A stretch of DNA of 64,000 nt from JALYOK01 sp963840785 (GCA_963840785.1 CAWJAF010000010.1:1-64000), one strand, 5' to 3'. Positions 42,069 to 51,738 are shown, counted from the stretch's first letter. The notes: generated by a model from the sequence alone, not told the origin. Program-made: numbers and translations.

Positions 42069-43103
42069 TCAATTGTTTTTGAACGACTGACTGATCGCGG
42101 CGAGTTGGTCGAGTTTTTGTTTCGCCGCGCCGGAATCCAATACTTCCAACGCGCGCGCAACTCCGTCTTTCAACGTGGTCGAGTGGCCAGAAACATAAAT
42201 CGCGGCGCCGGCGTTCAGCGCAACAATATCCCGCGCCGGGCCTGCTTGATTGTCGAGTACGGCCAACAAAATTGCTTTTGATTCCGCTGCATCACTGGCG
42301 CGCAATGCCTGCGTCGGCGTCGATTTGAAGCCGAACATCGCCGGTTCGATTTGATATTCCTCGACGTGATCATTTTTCAATTCGGCGATCATGGTCGAGC
42401 CGCTCAAGGTAATTTCGTCTAAGCCGTCGAGGCCGTGAACAATCATTACGTGGCGGCTGCCGAGTTGCTTTAGCACGCGCGCTTGAATGCCGACGAGATC
42501 GGGATGAAACACGCCCATCACCTGATTCGGCGCGGTGGCGGGATTGATCAGGGGCCCAAGAATATTGAAGATTGTGCGCACACCCATTTCTTTGCGGATC
42601 GGTGCGGCGTGTTTCATCGCGCTGTGAAAACTCGGCGCGAACATAAAGCCGATGCCGACTTGATCGATGCAGCGCGCGACTTGCTCCGGCGCAAGCAAGA
42701 TATTAATGCCGAGCGCTTCGAGCACGTCGGCGCTGCCGCTGGAAGATGAAACGGAGCGACCGCCGTGCTTCGCGACTTTCGCACCCGCCGCCGCAGTGAC
42801 GAACGCTGCCGTCGTCGAAATGTTGAAGGTGTGCTGGCGATCCCCGCCGGTGCCGCAGGTGTCGACCAAATACTTGCGATCTTTCGGTTCAACTTTTATC
42901 GAGAGCCCGCGCAACACTTGCGCCGATGCCGCGATCTCGCCGATGGTTTCGCCTTTCACCCGCAAACCCATCAAGATCGCGGCGGTTTGAACCGGCGACA
43001 CTTCGCCGCCCATGATTTGCCCCATGATCGCGAGCATTTCATCGAAGAATAGTTCGTTGCCTTCTATTAGGCGATTGAGGGCGTCTTGAACTGAGATGCT
43101 CAT
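42069..43103 (-). CDS. trpD: anthranilate phosphoribosyltransferase TrpD
   Basis: Intact 344-residue enzyme transferring phosphoribose to anthranilate. DTCGTGGDRQHTFNIST binds PRPP, KHGGRSVSSSSGSADVLEALGI contains the anthranilate-binding region, and MKHAAPIRKEMGVRTIFNILGPLINP is the family signature. Start ATG 43103-43101 overlaps the stop of the OsmC-like gene (ATGA). No trpG or trpE lies next to it in the window. Confidence 0.96.
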   Translation of the reverse strand: MSISVQDALNRLIEGNELFFDEMLAIMGQIMGGEVSPVQTAAILMGLRVKGETIGEIAASAQVLRGLSIKVEPKDRKYLVDTCGTGGDRQHTFNISTTAAFVTAAAGAKVAKHGGRSVSSSSGSADVLEALGINILLAPEQVARCIDQVGIGFMFAPSFHSAMKHAAPIRKEMGVRTIFNILGPLINPATAPNQVMGVFHPDLVGIQARVLKQLGSRHVMIVHGLDGLDEITLSGSTMIAELKNDHVEEYQIEPAMFGFKSTPTQALRASDAAESKAILLAVLDNQAGPARDIVALNAGAAIYVSGHSTTLKDGVARALEVLDSGAAKQKLDQLAAISQSFKNN

Positions 43104-43522
43104 GGAGCCTCTCGAATTTCAAAATCGTGCGAAATCGTTGCGGTTTTCGCGAGCATGATCGAGGCGGAACAATATTTTTCTGCGGAGAGATTAATCGCAC
43201 GCTCGACTTGCGTCGGGTTAAGATTTTTGCCGGTTACGATGAAGTGAAAATGAATTTTGGTGAACACTTTCGGATCGGTCGGCGCGCGTTCTGCATCCAT
43301 TTCCACGACGCAGTCGGTGACGTTTTGCCGAGCTTTTTTCAAGATAAAAATCACGTCAAACGTCGTGCAACCGCCGGTGCCGATCAACACGGTTTCCATC
43401 GGCCGTGGGCCGAGATTACGCCCGCCCGCTTCCGGTGCGCCGTCCATTAGGAATGCGTGTCCACTCTCAGATTCGCCGAGAAACGACATGCCATCGCCTA
43501 CCCACTTTATTCGTGCTTTCAT
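43100..43522 (-). CDS. OsmC/Ohr-family thiol peroxidase-like protein
   Basis: 140-residue OsmC-fold protein. Two conserved Cys: GTGGCTTFDVIFILKK and AEKYCSASIMLAKTATI, the peroxidatic and resolving positions of OsmC/YhfA relatives; the MSFLGESESGHAFLMDG opening is typical of the YhfA-type subgroup. Cytosolic organic hydroperoxide or persulfide chemistry is possible. Its stop overlaps the trpD start, so it heads the transcript and is translationally coupled to a tryptophan gene. Confidence 0.88.
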   Translation of the reverse strand: MKARIKWVGDGMSFLGESESGHAFLMDGAPEAGGRNLGPRPMETVLIGTGGCTTFDVIFILKKARQNVTDCVVEMDAERAPTDPKVFTKIHFHFIVTGKNLNPTQVERAINLSAEKYCSASIMLAKTATISHDFEIREAP

Positions 43523-43749
43523 GACAACCTAACCGGCCAATCGAGAAACGATTATATCAATGGGCGTCGTACTGCGATGACCGCGATGCGAAAAGCATTC
43601 GTGCCGCGAGCTGCGCAGATATTGGCTCGTGGCGATACATGACTGGAAATCCGCATGGATATTAGGTCTGCAGCCATGCAGTGTGACGCTATTTGCGGGG
43701 AATAACTGCGCATGAAAAGTTGATCCCGTTCAATCCAAGTGCCAGCGTT

Positions 43750-44415
43750 TTAGCCGACGCGTTTTGCCTTCGCGCGGCGCGGCTTAACGGCATCGGAAGG
43801 TGTATTAATGCCACGCATTACCAAGCCAGTGGCTGCAAGTGCTAATTTGCGCGGCGACGAATTGCCGGCGTCGAAGGCCACCTGTCCGCCGGCGATGAGT
43901 TGCGACAAGCCGTGCACCGTCGCCCAGCAGGTGAGGGCGATCATTCTGTTGTCTCCGCTGCGCAGTTGCCCGGACTTCGAAGCCTGGGCGACCATTTGCG
44001 ATAGCGCGCCGTAGGTTTCATCTGTAGCCGCGACCAGCGATGGGTAGTCGTTTGCGTCGGCAATTGATCCGCCGAACATGATCTGCAAGTGTTCCGGATG
44101 ACTTACCGCGAATTCCACATAGGCAACACCGGCTGCCTGCAGCGCGCCCGCCGGATCGCCCGCATGTGCTCGCGCTGCCGCGCCCAAGGTTTCGCCGAGC
44201 TGTCGAAATCCTTGCTCGGCGATCGCCACCAATAAATCTTCCTTGTTCGCAAAATGGCGATACGCGGCGCTATGGCTCACGCCGGCCTCGCGCGCCACTT
44301 CGCGCAGACTCAGGCTACTCACGCCGCTGCGCGCGATATGCGCGAGCGCGACATCGATCAAGGTGTTTTTCAGATCGCCGTGGTGGTAAGGTGCTTTGGG
44401 TTTTTCTTGTGTCAT
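43750..44415 (-). CDS. TetR/AcrR-family regulator
   Basis: 221-residue repressor. N-terminal helix-turn-helix: HHGDLKNTLIDVALAHIARSGVSSLSLREVAREAGVSHSAAYRHFANKEDLLVAIA; C-terminal ligand domain with AGVAYVEFAVSHPEHLQIMFGG and ALTCWATVHGLSQLIAGG, the WHG subfamily pattern. A basic tail (KPRRAKAKRVG) follows. Divergent from the TPR/CxxCH lipoprotein gene; two palindromes in the gap are probable operators. Confidence 0.9.
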   Translation of the reverse strand: MTQEKPKAPYHHGDLKNTLIDVALAHIARSGVSSLSLREVAREAGVSHSAAYRHFANKEDLLVAIAEQGFRQLGETLGAAARAHAGDPAGALQAAGVAYVEFAVSHPEHLQIMFGGSIADANDYPSLVAATDETYGALSQMVAQASKSGQLRSGDNRMIALTCWATVHGLSQLIAGGQVAFDAGNSSPRKLALAATGLVMRGINTPSDAVKPRRAKAKRVG

Positions 44416-44443
44416 CGCGTAATTATCTTCTCATATAAAACTT

Positions 44444-44493
44444 ATGTTGACAACGGTAACATTTAACGCTTAGAATGTTTACAGTGGGTACAT
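44444..44493. promoter_or_regulatory. promoter with paired TetR-type operators
   Basis: Two 19-base imperfect palindromes with the same layout: ATGTTGACAACGGTAACAT (44444-44462) and ATGTTTACAGTGGGTACAT (44475-44493), 14 of 19 positions identical, 31 bases (about three helical turns) apart. The first overlaps a TTGACA -35 box (44447-44452); TAGAAT at 44471-44476 is a -10 after 18 bases, touching the second palindrome. Binding by the adjacent TetR protein would block the rightward promoter and probably tetR itself. Confidence 0.65.
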
Positions 44494-44548
44494 TAAACGT
44501 ATTTTATTAATTGATGTATCACGATCGGGATAACGTCAGGAGAGAAAA

Positions 44549-45529
44549 ATGACCTATTGGAACATTCAGTTAAAACGTTGTAGTGCTTTACTCATCGGCG
44601 CAGCGATTACCGGTTGCGGATTCATCGCGGTGCAAACCGCTGCGCCGAAACGCGCGAGCGTGGCGCGAACTGAAGCAGCCGTGAAAGCGGATCAACTTTT
44701 TTGGAAAACATTTCATCACGGCGATTACGCCAATATCGGCGCCACAGCCGAAGTGTTAAAGCAAGCTTATCAAGCCGATCCGTCCGACGCCGTCACGGCG
44801 GCTCACATCGGCTGGCTGCACAAGTGGCGCCTAGGCGAACGCGCGCGGCTGGACAGGGCGCCAGCGACGATTACCGACGATGCGATGCTGGCGCGCCGCT
44901 ATTTTCAGGAAGCGCTAAATCTCGATCCCCGCGAGGCGCGGTATCAAGGTTTTCTTGCGAGCTCTATGTTGGCGGAAGGACGTATTCACAGAGACGAAAA
45001 ATTGACTCGCCAAGGTTATTTCACGTTGCTGGACAGCATCGATGCCTGGCCGGAGTTCAATTTATTTACCGCAGGCTATATCACCAGTAACGAGCCACGC
45101 GGCTCGAAAAATTTTAATCAAGCGCTGGAATGGCAATGGCGCAACCTTGATGTTTGCGTCGGCGAGAAACTCAATCGTGCCGATCCTGACTACGCCAAAT
45201 ACATGGTGTTGGAAACCAAAGAAGGCAAAAAACGCGTGTGCTGGAATTCGTGGATTGCGCCACACAATCTCGAAGGATTTTTCTTGAACATGGGCGATAT
45301 GCTGGTGAAATCCGGCGATTGGCAAACCGCGCAGAAAATTTACGCCAACGCAAAGATTCCACCGAGCTACGGCCAATGGAAATTTCGCGATGTGTTGGAG
45401 CGCCGGATCGCCAACGCGCAAAGCAACGTGGAGAATTTTAATGCTGCGCAACCCAGCGCCGAAAAAATGCATCAACGCATGATGTTCAATTCGCCGTTTA
45501 ATTGCATGGCTTGCCACCAGGGTGATTAA
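44549..45529 (+). CDS. TPR-containing lipoprotein with C-terminal CxxCH motif
   Basis: 326 residues. Signal ends in the lipobox-like AITGC (Cys at about 23), so probably a membrane-anchored periplasmic lipoprotein. The body has TPR-like helices (LKQAYQADPSDAVTAAHIGWLHKW, RRYFQEALNLDPREARY, DWQTAQKIYANAKIP). The last residues are FNCMACHQGD: C319-M-A-C322-H323 is a c-type haem attachment motif six residues from the end. There is no cytochrome c domain around it, so one haem on a TPR scaffold, or a coincidental thiol site, are both possible. Preceded by AGGAGAG. Family unknown to me. Confidence 0.78.
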   Translation: MTYWNIQLKRCSALLIGAAITGCGFIAVQTAAPKRASVARTEAAVKADQLFWKTFHHGDYANIGATAEVLKQAYQADPSDAVTAAHIGWLHKWRLGERARLDRAPATITDDAMLARRYFQEALNLDPREARYQGFLASSMLAEGRIHRDEKLTRQGYFTLLDSIDAWPEFNLFTAGYITSNEPRGSKNFNQALEWQWRNLDVCVGEKLNRADPDYAKYMVLETKEGKKRVCWNSWIAPHNLEGFFLNMGDMLVKSGDWQTAQKIYANAKIPPSYGQWKFRDVLERRIANAQSNVENFNAAQPSAEKMHQRMMFNSPFNCMACHQGD

Positions 45530-45917
45530 CAGTTTTAAGGGACTTTTTTTCGCCGCTGCTTTGATGCGAATTCGAAGTGAAAAAAGGCAATGCGTGATCT
45601 GTGTTTTTTGGATAGGGAGGATCAGAATGTGACCACCCTCGATGTTGCGCGGGCGCATAAATCGCCCGCAAATGTGCGGGTGGAATAATACGGCGATCGT
45701 GCCACGACATGAAAAACATCGACGCAAGTTGCCGGCTATCAACGCAGGTCAAAGCGCGTTTCGTGGCAAGCCACAGGGAATAGTACCCGAAGAGTTTTGG
45801 CGAATTCGGCAATTTGCCGCGACTGTCGAAATGACGAGCCAAACTTCTGCTTTTGACAAGATCGCCGCTTCTTTTTATAATCGCGTGTTCTGTGGCACTA
45901 TTTCCAGGGATTTCCCC
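45530..45917. other. 388-base gap with the rplM promoter and leader
   Basis: No gene supported. The reading frame open upstream of rplM has no ribosomal-protein character. The notable content is the rplM promoter at 45853-45881. Confidence 0.6.
45853..45881 (+). promoter_or_regulatory. consensus sigma-70 promoter for rplM-rpsI
   Basis: TTGACA (45853-45858), exactly 17 bases, TATAAT (45876-45881): both boxes and spacing are perfect consensus. Transcription would start near 45888, giving a leader of about 30 bases before the L13 ATG. Confidence 0.88.
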
Positions 45918-46346
45918 ATGAAGACGTTTTCCGCCAAGGCGCATGAAGTTAAGCGCGACTGGTTTATTATTGACGCCAAAGAGCAAGTGCTTGGGCGTAT
46001 GGCTGCGCAAATCGCCCTGCGGTTGCGCGGCAAGCATAAACCTATTTTCACGCCCCACGTTGATACCGGCGATTTTATCGTCGTTGTGAATGTCGATAAG
46101 CTGCGCGTTACCGGCAATAAAGCCGAAGACAAAAAGTATTATCGCCACAGTGGCTATCCGGGCGGTGTTTCCGAAACCAATTTCAACAAGATGCAAGCGC
46201 GCTTCCCGCGCCGCGTGTTGGAAAAAGCGGTCAAGGGCATGTTGCCCAAAGGTCCGCTCGGTTATGCGATGATCAAGAAGCTCAAAGTGTATTCCGGGGA
46301 AACGCATCCCCATGAGGCGCAGCAGCCGCAACCCCTTACGGTATAA
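45918..46346 (+). CDS. rplM: 50S ribosomal protein L13
   Basis: 142-residue intact L13: KTFSAKAHEVKRDWFIIDAKEQVLGRMAAQIA start, LRGKHKPIFTPHVDTGDFIVVVNVDK, KYYRHSGYPGG and MLPKGPLGYAMIKKLKVY. ATG at 45918 chosen because L13 begins there; sequence upstream in the same frame is not conserved protein. Co-transcribed with rpsI. Confidence 0.97.
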   Translation: MKTFSAKAHEVKRDWFIIDAKEQVLGRMAAQIALRLRGKHKPIFTPHVDTGDFIVVVNVDKLRVTGNKAEDKKYYRHSGYPGGVSETNFNKMQARFPRRVLEKAVKGMLPKGPLGYAMIKKLKVYSGETHPHEAQQPQPLTV

Positions 46347-46355
46347 GGAAATAAT

Positions 46356-46749
46356 ATGATCGGTAGTTATTATTACGGAACGGGGCGGCGCAAAAGTTCA
46401 GTTGCGCGCGTGTTTATCAAAGCGGGTAGCGGCGATATTATTGTCAACGAAAAGCCGGTCGATCAGTATTTTTCGCGTGAAACGGGCCGTATGATTGTGC
46501 GCCAGCCGTTTGGAGCTGACCAATAACGTCGCTTCGTTCGACGTGATGGTGACCGTCGCCGGTGGCGGCGAATCCGGTCAAGCCGGCGCGATTCGTCACG
46601 GAATTACTCGTGCTTTGATCGATTACGATGCTGCGCTGAAAGGCGCATTGAAGAAAGCCGGCCTGGTCACTCGCGATGCTCGCGAAGTGGAGCGTAAGAA
46701 AGTTGGCTTGCGCAAGGCGCGTCGCGCGAAGCAGTTCTCCAAGCGATAA
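46356..46749 (+). CDS. rpsI: 30S ribosomal protein S9 (one frameshift)
   Basis: S9 reads YYYGTGRRKSSVARVFI...GSGDIIVNEKPVDQYF and, after the shift, LELTNNVASFDVMVTVAGGGESGQAGAIRHGITRAL to the conserved C-terminal VGLRKARRAKQFSKR. An extra T at 46510-46512 (CCGTTTGGAG for CCGTTGGAG) causes the break. As S9 is essential and otherwise perfect, this is the clearest sign of a base-calling error in the window. AAGGAAAT ribosome site before ATG 46356. Confidence 0.96.
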
Positions 46750-46769
46750 AGCGGTATCGTTTGCTGCGA

Positions 46770-46800
46770 AAAGGCCGCCCATTCAGGCGGCTTTTTTGTT
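46770..46800 (+). terminator. rpsI terminator
   Basis: GGCCGCC / GGCGGC stem (46773-46779, 46786-46791) with a short loop, AAAA before and TTTTTTG after. Rho-independent end of the rplM-rpsI transcript. Confidence 0.85.
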
Positions 46801-46842
46801 TTTGCTTTAACCTATTGATCCTTTGAAAAAAAGAGGTTCGCA

Positions 46843-47873
46843 ATGATCAAAATCGGCATCATTGGCGGTACGGGTTACACAGGCGTTGAGTTGCTGCGTA
46901 TTTTGGCACGGCACCCCGCAGGCGCAGCTTGCTGCGATCACCTCGCGCAAAGAGACTGGCATGCCGGTCGCGGAGATGTTTCCCAGCTTGCGCGGTTCTG
47001 TCGATCTTAAATTTAGCGATCCGAAGGAAGCGGGGCTCGCTGCTTGCGACATCGTTTTCTTCGCCACGCCCAACGGTATTGCCATGACTGAAGCCCAGGC
47101 CTTGCTCAGCGCGGGCGTTAAAGTCATTGATTTAGCGGCCGATTTTCGAATCAAAGATATCGCGGTTTGGGAAAAATGGTACGGCATGACCCATGCTTGC
47201 CCGGAATTGGTGAACGAAGCTGTTTATGGATTGCCGGAAGTGAATCGCGAAGCGATAAAGAGCGCGCGCATTGTTGCCAATCCTGGCTGTTATCCGACGG
47301 CGACGCAATTGGGATTTTTGCCACTGGTCGAAGCAGGTGCAATGGACGATCAACATTTGATCGCCGACACCAAATCCGGCGTCAGCGGCGCCGGGCGTAA
47401 GGCGGAAACCCATATTTTGTTTTCCGAAGCCTCGGATAACTTCAGAGCCTATGGCGTGCCAGGCCATCGCCATTTGCCGGAGGTTCGCCAAGGGTTTGAG
47501 CCGCGCAGCGGGTCATGAGGTCGGATTGACCTTCGTTCCACATCTGGTGCCGATGATTCGCGGCATCCACGCGACGTTTATGGTCGACTGACCAAAGAAA
47601 TCGATTTGCAAGCGTTATTCGAAAAGCGCTACGCCAACGAACCATTTGTCGACGTGCTACCTGCCGGTAGCCAGCCAGATACGCGCTCGGTACGCGCCAG
47701 CAACCTGTGCCGGATCGCCGTACATCGGCCCCAAGGCGGCAATACGGTTGTCGTGCTTGTCGGTAATCGATAATTTGGTTAAAGGCGCGGCAGGACAGGC
47801 AGTTCAGAACATGAATTTGATGTTCGGGCTGCCGGAAACCATGGGGCTCACCCATGTTCCGGTCTTGCCATAA
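46843..47873 (+). CDS. argC: N-acetyl-gamma-glutamyl-phosphate reductase ArgC (frameshifts)
   Basis: NADPH-dependent arginine-pathway enzyme. IIGGTGYTGVELLRILARHP binds NADP; an extra C at 46914-46917 shifts the frame, then QLAAITSRKETGMPVAEMFP; catalytic Cys in VANPGCYPTATQLG; SGVSGAGRKAE; His in PGHRHLPE. Further shifts near 47490-47515, 47595 and 47745 split the C-terminal part, which ends VKGAAGQAVQNMNLMFGLPE...VPVLP. About 343 residues corrected. Confidence 0.94.
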
Positions 47874-47971
47874 ATCAGTACCTTGAAATACCGAGCTTTC
47901 ACGCCAATATTGAGAATTGACCCCCAGCCGCAACTCGGTTGCATAATGGAGCGGTGTTTTAGGAGATCGAT

Positions 47972-48323
47972 ATGAACGCTGTTGCAGAATTACCCGCGCC
48001 GTTGGTTTTTACTGACAACGCTGCGAATAAAGTGAAAGAGTTGATTAACGAAGAGGGCAACGAAGAGCTTAAGTTGCGCGTGTTCGTCACCGGCGGCGGT
48101 TGTTCGGGCTTTCAGTACGGTTTTACCTTTCGACGAGGAAACCAACGAAGACGATACCGCCATGCAAAAAAACGGCGTGACGCTGTTAATCGATCCGATG
48201 AGCTATCAATATTTAATCGGTGCGGAAATCGACTACCAAGAAAATCTGGAAGGTTCGCAGTTCGTGATTAAAAACCCGAATGCGACTTCAACCTGCGGTT
48301 GCGGATCGTCGTTCTCCGCTTAG
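47972..48323 (+). CDS. erpA: iron-sulfur cluster insertion protein ErpA (one frameshift)
   Basis: A-type Fe-S carrier with the three essential Cys: VTGGGCSGFQYGF and STCGCGSSF. An extra T at 48128-48130 (ACCTTTCGAC for ACCTTCGAC) shifts the frame; correction gives GFTFDEETNEDD and a 116-residue protein. AGGAGATCG precedes ATG 47972. Its place after argC supports ErpA over IscA. Confidence 0.94.
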
Positions 48324-48344
48324 CAAAGATTAAGTTCGACCAAT

Positions 48345-48373
48345 AAAAAAGGGAGCCGAATGCTCCCTTTTTT
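48345..48373. terminator. bidirectional terminator between erpA and M23 peptidase
   Basis: AAAAAAGGGAGC-CGAAT-GCTCCCTTTTTT: a symmetrical hairpin with A and T tracts on both sides, serving both convergent genes. Confidence 0.9.
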
Positions 48374-48393
48374 ATTTTGTATTGCCCGAAGAA

Positions 48394-49795
48394 TTACTCG
48401 AAATTCACCGCGCTCGCGGTTTCGCGCATCATGTCGAGTTGTGCAAACAGCGGTTTTGCAGTCAGTTCAAAGATCGCCTTAAAGCCCGGAACAACAGGCA
48501 TTGCTATCGGCACCAGTTTGCCTTGTGGATCCTGCTGAACGCCGGCGATTTTGAATTCGTAGTGCACGTGAGGGCCGGTTGCCCAGCCAGTGCTCCCGAC
48601 ATAGCCAATTACCTGGCCTTGCTTAACATGTGCGCCTTTGCGGATATGCGAGCAGCAAGGACGACATATGGGCGTAAAGGGTACTGAATTGGTTGTAATG
48701 CTTGAGTTCAACGACATTGCCATAGCCATTTTGAGCGCCGGCGAATTCCACTACGCCTTCACAGGTCGCAAGGATCGGTGTTCCGTGCGGCGCTGGGAAG
48801 TCGACGCCGCGATGCGCGCGCCAATCGCCGAATACAGGATGTTGGCGAGCGTTACTAAATCCGGAACTAATACGGGAAAATTCAAGCGGCGAGCGTATGA
48901 ATGCGCGTTTTAGGCTCTTTCCTTCAGGCGTATAATACTCGCCATCCCCGATGCTATCTTCGAACAATACCAAGCGATGGCTTTCGCCGCGATTGACAAA
49001 TTCGGCAGCAAGTAAGCGTCCAACTCGGATGACATCCGCGCCGTCGTAAAACGCTTCGTAGGCGACGGCGAATTGATCATTCTTTTGCAAATCGTGATGA
49101 AAATCGATTTCCGTGCCAAAAAGTTTCAATAGTTGGGTCGCGATCGCATCCGGAACATCCGCGGAATCGGTTGCGGCGAACAGCGAACTTCTAATCAGGC
49201 CCGATTTGAAGAGGATGCGTTTATCCAGCGGCAGCGTTTCTTCTAACGAAAGCAACTCGTCGCCGATTTTCATAACCTTTAACACCGACTCGCCGCCCAA
49301 TCGCATCCGCAAGCTGAGCAGTTCGCCTTCATCATTGATGCGAGTTTCCACGACACGCCCCGGCACCAGTGATTTGTAGATGGATTTCGCGGTCGAGTCC
49401 GATTTCAGAAAATCTACCGCACTAGGATCGTCAGCGCCTAGGCGCGACAACAGTGAGGAAACTGTATCGCCGCGCCTTACGATTTCTTGCCGAGAATAAA
49501 CGGCTGCGTTTTCTTCGTCCGTCACTAACGCATTAGGTATGGTCAGTTCTTGCTCGACCACTTCAATGGCTATGTTTTCGGTGCGCGTATTGGGCGCAAT
49601 ACCAAATGCCGCGACCATTCCAAATAGCGGCAACGCAAACATGACGGAAAACCAGCTTCGTGGCCGGAGTTTTGATGCGAGTGAGGCAATGTTTTGCGCT
49701 ATCATGCGTGACCTATTTACCCAGTTCAACGATGGACAACAATATCGATCGAGCAGATTACCATAGTGCGATCGATTCACCAAGTATTTTTTCAA
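48394..49795 (-). CDS. M23-family murein endopeptidase (one frameshift)
   Basis: Membrane-anchored peptidoglycan DD-endopeptidase of the MepM/YebA type. Signal anchor (SWFSVMFALPLFGMVAAFGIA), a LysM-like/OapA region (IVRRGDTVSSLLSRLGAD), then the M23 catalytic domain: HRGVDFPAP (H-x-x-x-D) and, after a shift near 48645, GPHVHYEF (H-x-H); GAHVKQGQVIGYVGSTG precedes it. The annotated start is the first Met; MIAQNIASLASKL at 49705 is also plausible and puts the anchor nearer the N-terminus. Divergent from tyrS, a usual betaproteobacterial pair. Confidence 0.9.
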
Positions 49796-49841
49796 CTTAG
49801 AATAGATAAATTCTGTGTTAAATCAATTTTATGGATAACAA

Positions 49842-51041
49842 ATGTCAAGTGATTCCGCATTAGACTTAATCAAACGCGGTGCCAGCGAGCTGTTGGTCGA
49901 AGCGGAATTAGTCGAAAAACTGACAAACAAGCGCCCGCTTAACATTAAAGCCGGATTTGATCCGACGGCGCCCGATTTGCATTTAGGCCACACTGTCGTT
50001 TTAAACAAGATGCGGCAATTTCAAGACCTGGGGCATCACGTTGTCTTCCTGATCGGTGATTTTACCGGCATGATCGGCGATCCAAGCGGCAAGAATTCAA
50101 CCCGTCCGCCGCTTTCTCGGGAAGCAATTTCGGTCAATGCTGAGACCTACAAAGAACAGGTTTTCAAGATTTTGGACGCCGAGAAAACCGAAATCGCCTT
50201 TAACTCAACCTGGATGGATAGGCTTGGTTCCGCCGGTTTGATCAAGCTTGCGGCTATGCACACGGTCGCTCGAATGCTCGAGCGCGACGATTTTTCCAAG
50301 CGATATGCCTCGAATCAACCAATCGCGATCCACGAATTCCTTTATCCCTTGGTGCAAGGCTACGATTCCGTCGCGATGAAAACTGACGTGGAGCTCGGTG
50401 GAACGGATCAGAAATTTAATCTGCTGGTCGGCCGGGAATTGCAGAAACACTTCGGTCAGTTGCCGCAGTGCGTCTTGATGATGCCCTTGCTCGAAGGCTT
50501 GGACGGCATCAACAAAATGTCAAAATCACTGGGCAATTACATTGGAATTAACGAAAGCTCGGAACAAATTTTTGGGAAGTTAATGTCCATTTCCGATGAT
50601 TTAATGTGGCGTTATCTGGAGTTGCTGTCTTTTAAGCCCATGAGCCAAATTCGACAATGGAAAACCGAAGTCGAAGAGGGCAAGAATCCGCGCGACGTAA
50701 AAGTCGCGTTAGCGCAAGAAATCGTCGCGCGCTTTTACAGCCAGGCTGCGGCCGAGCAAGCGTTAGCGGACTTCGAGGCTCGTTTCAAGCAAAACGCGAT
50801 ACCCGATGACCTACCGGAGAGCCTTATTCCATGCGGCTCTTCAGGCATCGGAATCGCGCAATTATTGAAGCAAGTAGGCCTCACACCAAGCACTTCCGAA
50901 GCACTGCGGATGATCGATCAAGGCGGCGTGAAGATCGATGGCGAGAAAGTGAGCGACCGCGCGCTGGTCTTGCCAGTTGGAACCGATGCGGTTTTTCAGG
51001 TTGGGAAGCGAAAGTTTGCGCGAGTGCGTTTGACAGCGTAA
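49842..51041 (+). CDS. tyrS: tyrosyl-tRNA synthetase
   Basis: Class I synthetase, 399 residues, intact. HLGH (47-50), GGTDQKFNLLVGREL for tyrosine/ATP binding, KMSKS (225-229), and a C-terminal S4 domain (SEALRMIDQGGVKIDGEKVSD). ATG at 49842. Confidence 0.96.
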   Translation: MSSDSALDLIKRGASELLVEAELVEKLTNKRPLNIKAGFDPTAPDLHLGHTVVLNKMRQFQDLGHHVVFLIGDFTGMIGDPSGKNSTRPPLSREAISVNAETYKEQVFKILDAEKTEIAFNSTWMDRLGSAGLIKLAAMHTVARMLERDDFSKRYASNQPIAIHEFLYPLVQGYDSVAMKTDVELGGTDQKFNLLVGRELQKHFGQLPQCVLMMPLLEGLDGINKMSKSLGNYIGINESSEQIFGKLMSISDDLMWRYLELLSFKPMSQIRQWKTEVEEGKNPRDVKVALAQEIVARFYSQAAAEQALADFEARFKQNAIPDDLPESLIPCGSSGIGIAQLLKQVGLTPSTSEALRMIDQGGVKIDGEKVSDRALVLPVGTDAVFQVGKRKFARVRLTA

Positions 51042-51060
51042 ACGGCGGTGCCTATAAAAA

Positions 51061-51084
51061 ACGCCCCGTAATCGAACGGGGCGT
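51061..51084. terminator. hairpin after tyrS
   Basis: Perfect nine-base stem ACGCCCCGT / ACGGGGCGT with a six-base loop; on the minus strand it is followed by TTTTTTA, so it serves mainly the glycine-zipper gene and probably also tyrS. Confidence 0.8.
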
Positions 51085-51118
51085 AGCAATCAGGAGGCCA
51101 TGCTGTTTTAGTTATCCG

Positions 51119-51553
51119 TTAATTCCGGTGGCGGCGTTCGTGATGATTGTCGTGACGATTATGATGCCGTCCCCAGCGTTCTCGGCCGCGTTCGTTGCAA
51201 TCGTCATAATCGCGACGTGGCGGAACATAAACAACGCGCGGCTCTTCAACCGGCACGTAAACCACGCGCTCTACCGTTCGTGGATGACGGTAAACCCGCT
51301 CCGGATAATATTCAACACGTTCATGATGCCGACCACCGACATCGTTGCCGATCGTCGCACCCGCCGCCGCACCGATGACCGCGCCAATCACGCTTCCGCG
51401 CCGCCCACCGACATCATGACCGATCACCGTGCCAACTGTCGTGCCGATGACTGCGCCGATAATGGCTTCGCCATGCGCCGCGTGTGCGGGTGTACTCGTG
51501 GCGGCCATTAGCGCCACCGAAGTCAGGGTAATTGCAATCAACTTTTTCATCAT
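51119..51553 (-). CDS. glycine-zipper envelope protein
   Basis: 144 residues: signal peptide (KKLIAITLTSVALMAATSTPAHA), then a glycine-zipper region with GEAIIGAVIGTTVGTVIGHDVGGRRGSVIGAVIGAAAGATIGNDVGG, two helices able to pack in a membrane, and an Arg/His/Tyr-rich C-terminus (RDYDDCNERGRERWGRHH). The ATG at 51553 follows TTGGAGAAG. Such proteins sit in the outer membrane or periplasm; function unknown, sometimes stress-linked. Confidence 0.8.
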   Translation of the reverse strand: MMKKLIAITLTSVALMAATSTPAHAAHGEAIIGAVIGTTVGTVIGHDVGGRRGSVIGAVIGAAAGATIGNDVGGRHHERVEYYPERVYRHPRTVERVVYVPVEEPRVVYVPPRRDYDDCNERGRERWGRHHNRHDNHHERRHRN

Positions 51554-51738
51554 CTTCTCCAATTTGTGAGAAATGCTCACGGGGAAAATAACGACTGGCT
51601 GCGGGGATCGGTTACGGCCAGAGTGTATCGATTTGTAACGCCGCTCGAGGCGGGTAGTGGTCAAACCTGGTAGTACTTCAAAAGCCAAGCAAAATGTGAC
51701 ACAATCTTCTTGATATTAAAGAATTTTGGCGGTGTAAC

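Noticed and set aside
45642..45917. Long N-terminal extension of ribosomal protein L13
   Set aside because: The frame is open but the residues are not L13-like, L13 begins at the ATG at 45918, and a consensus promoter lies inside the extension.
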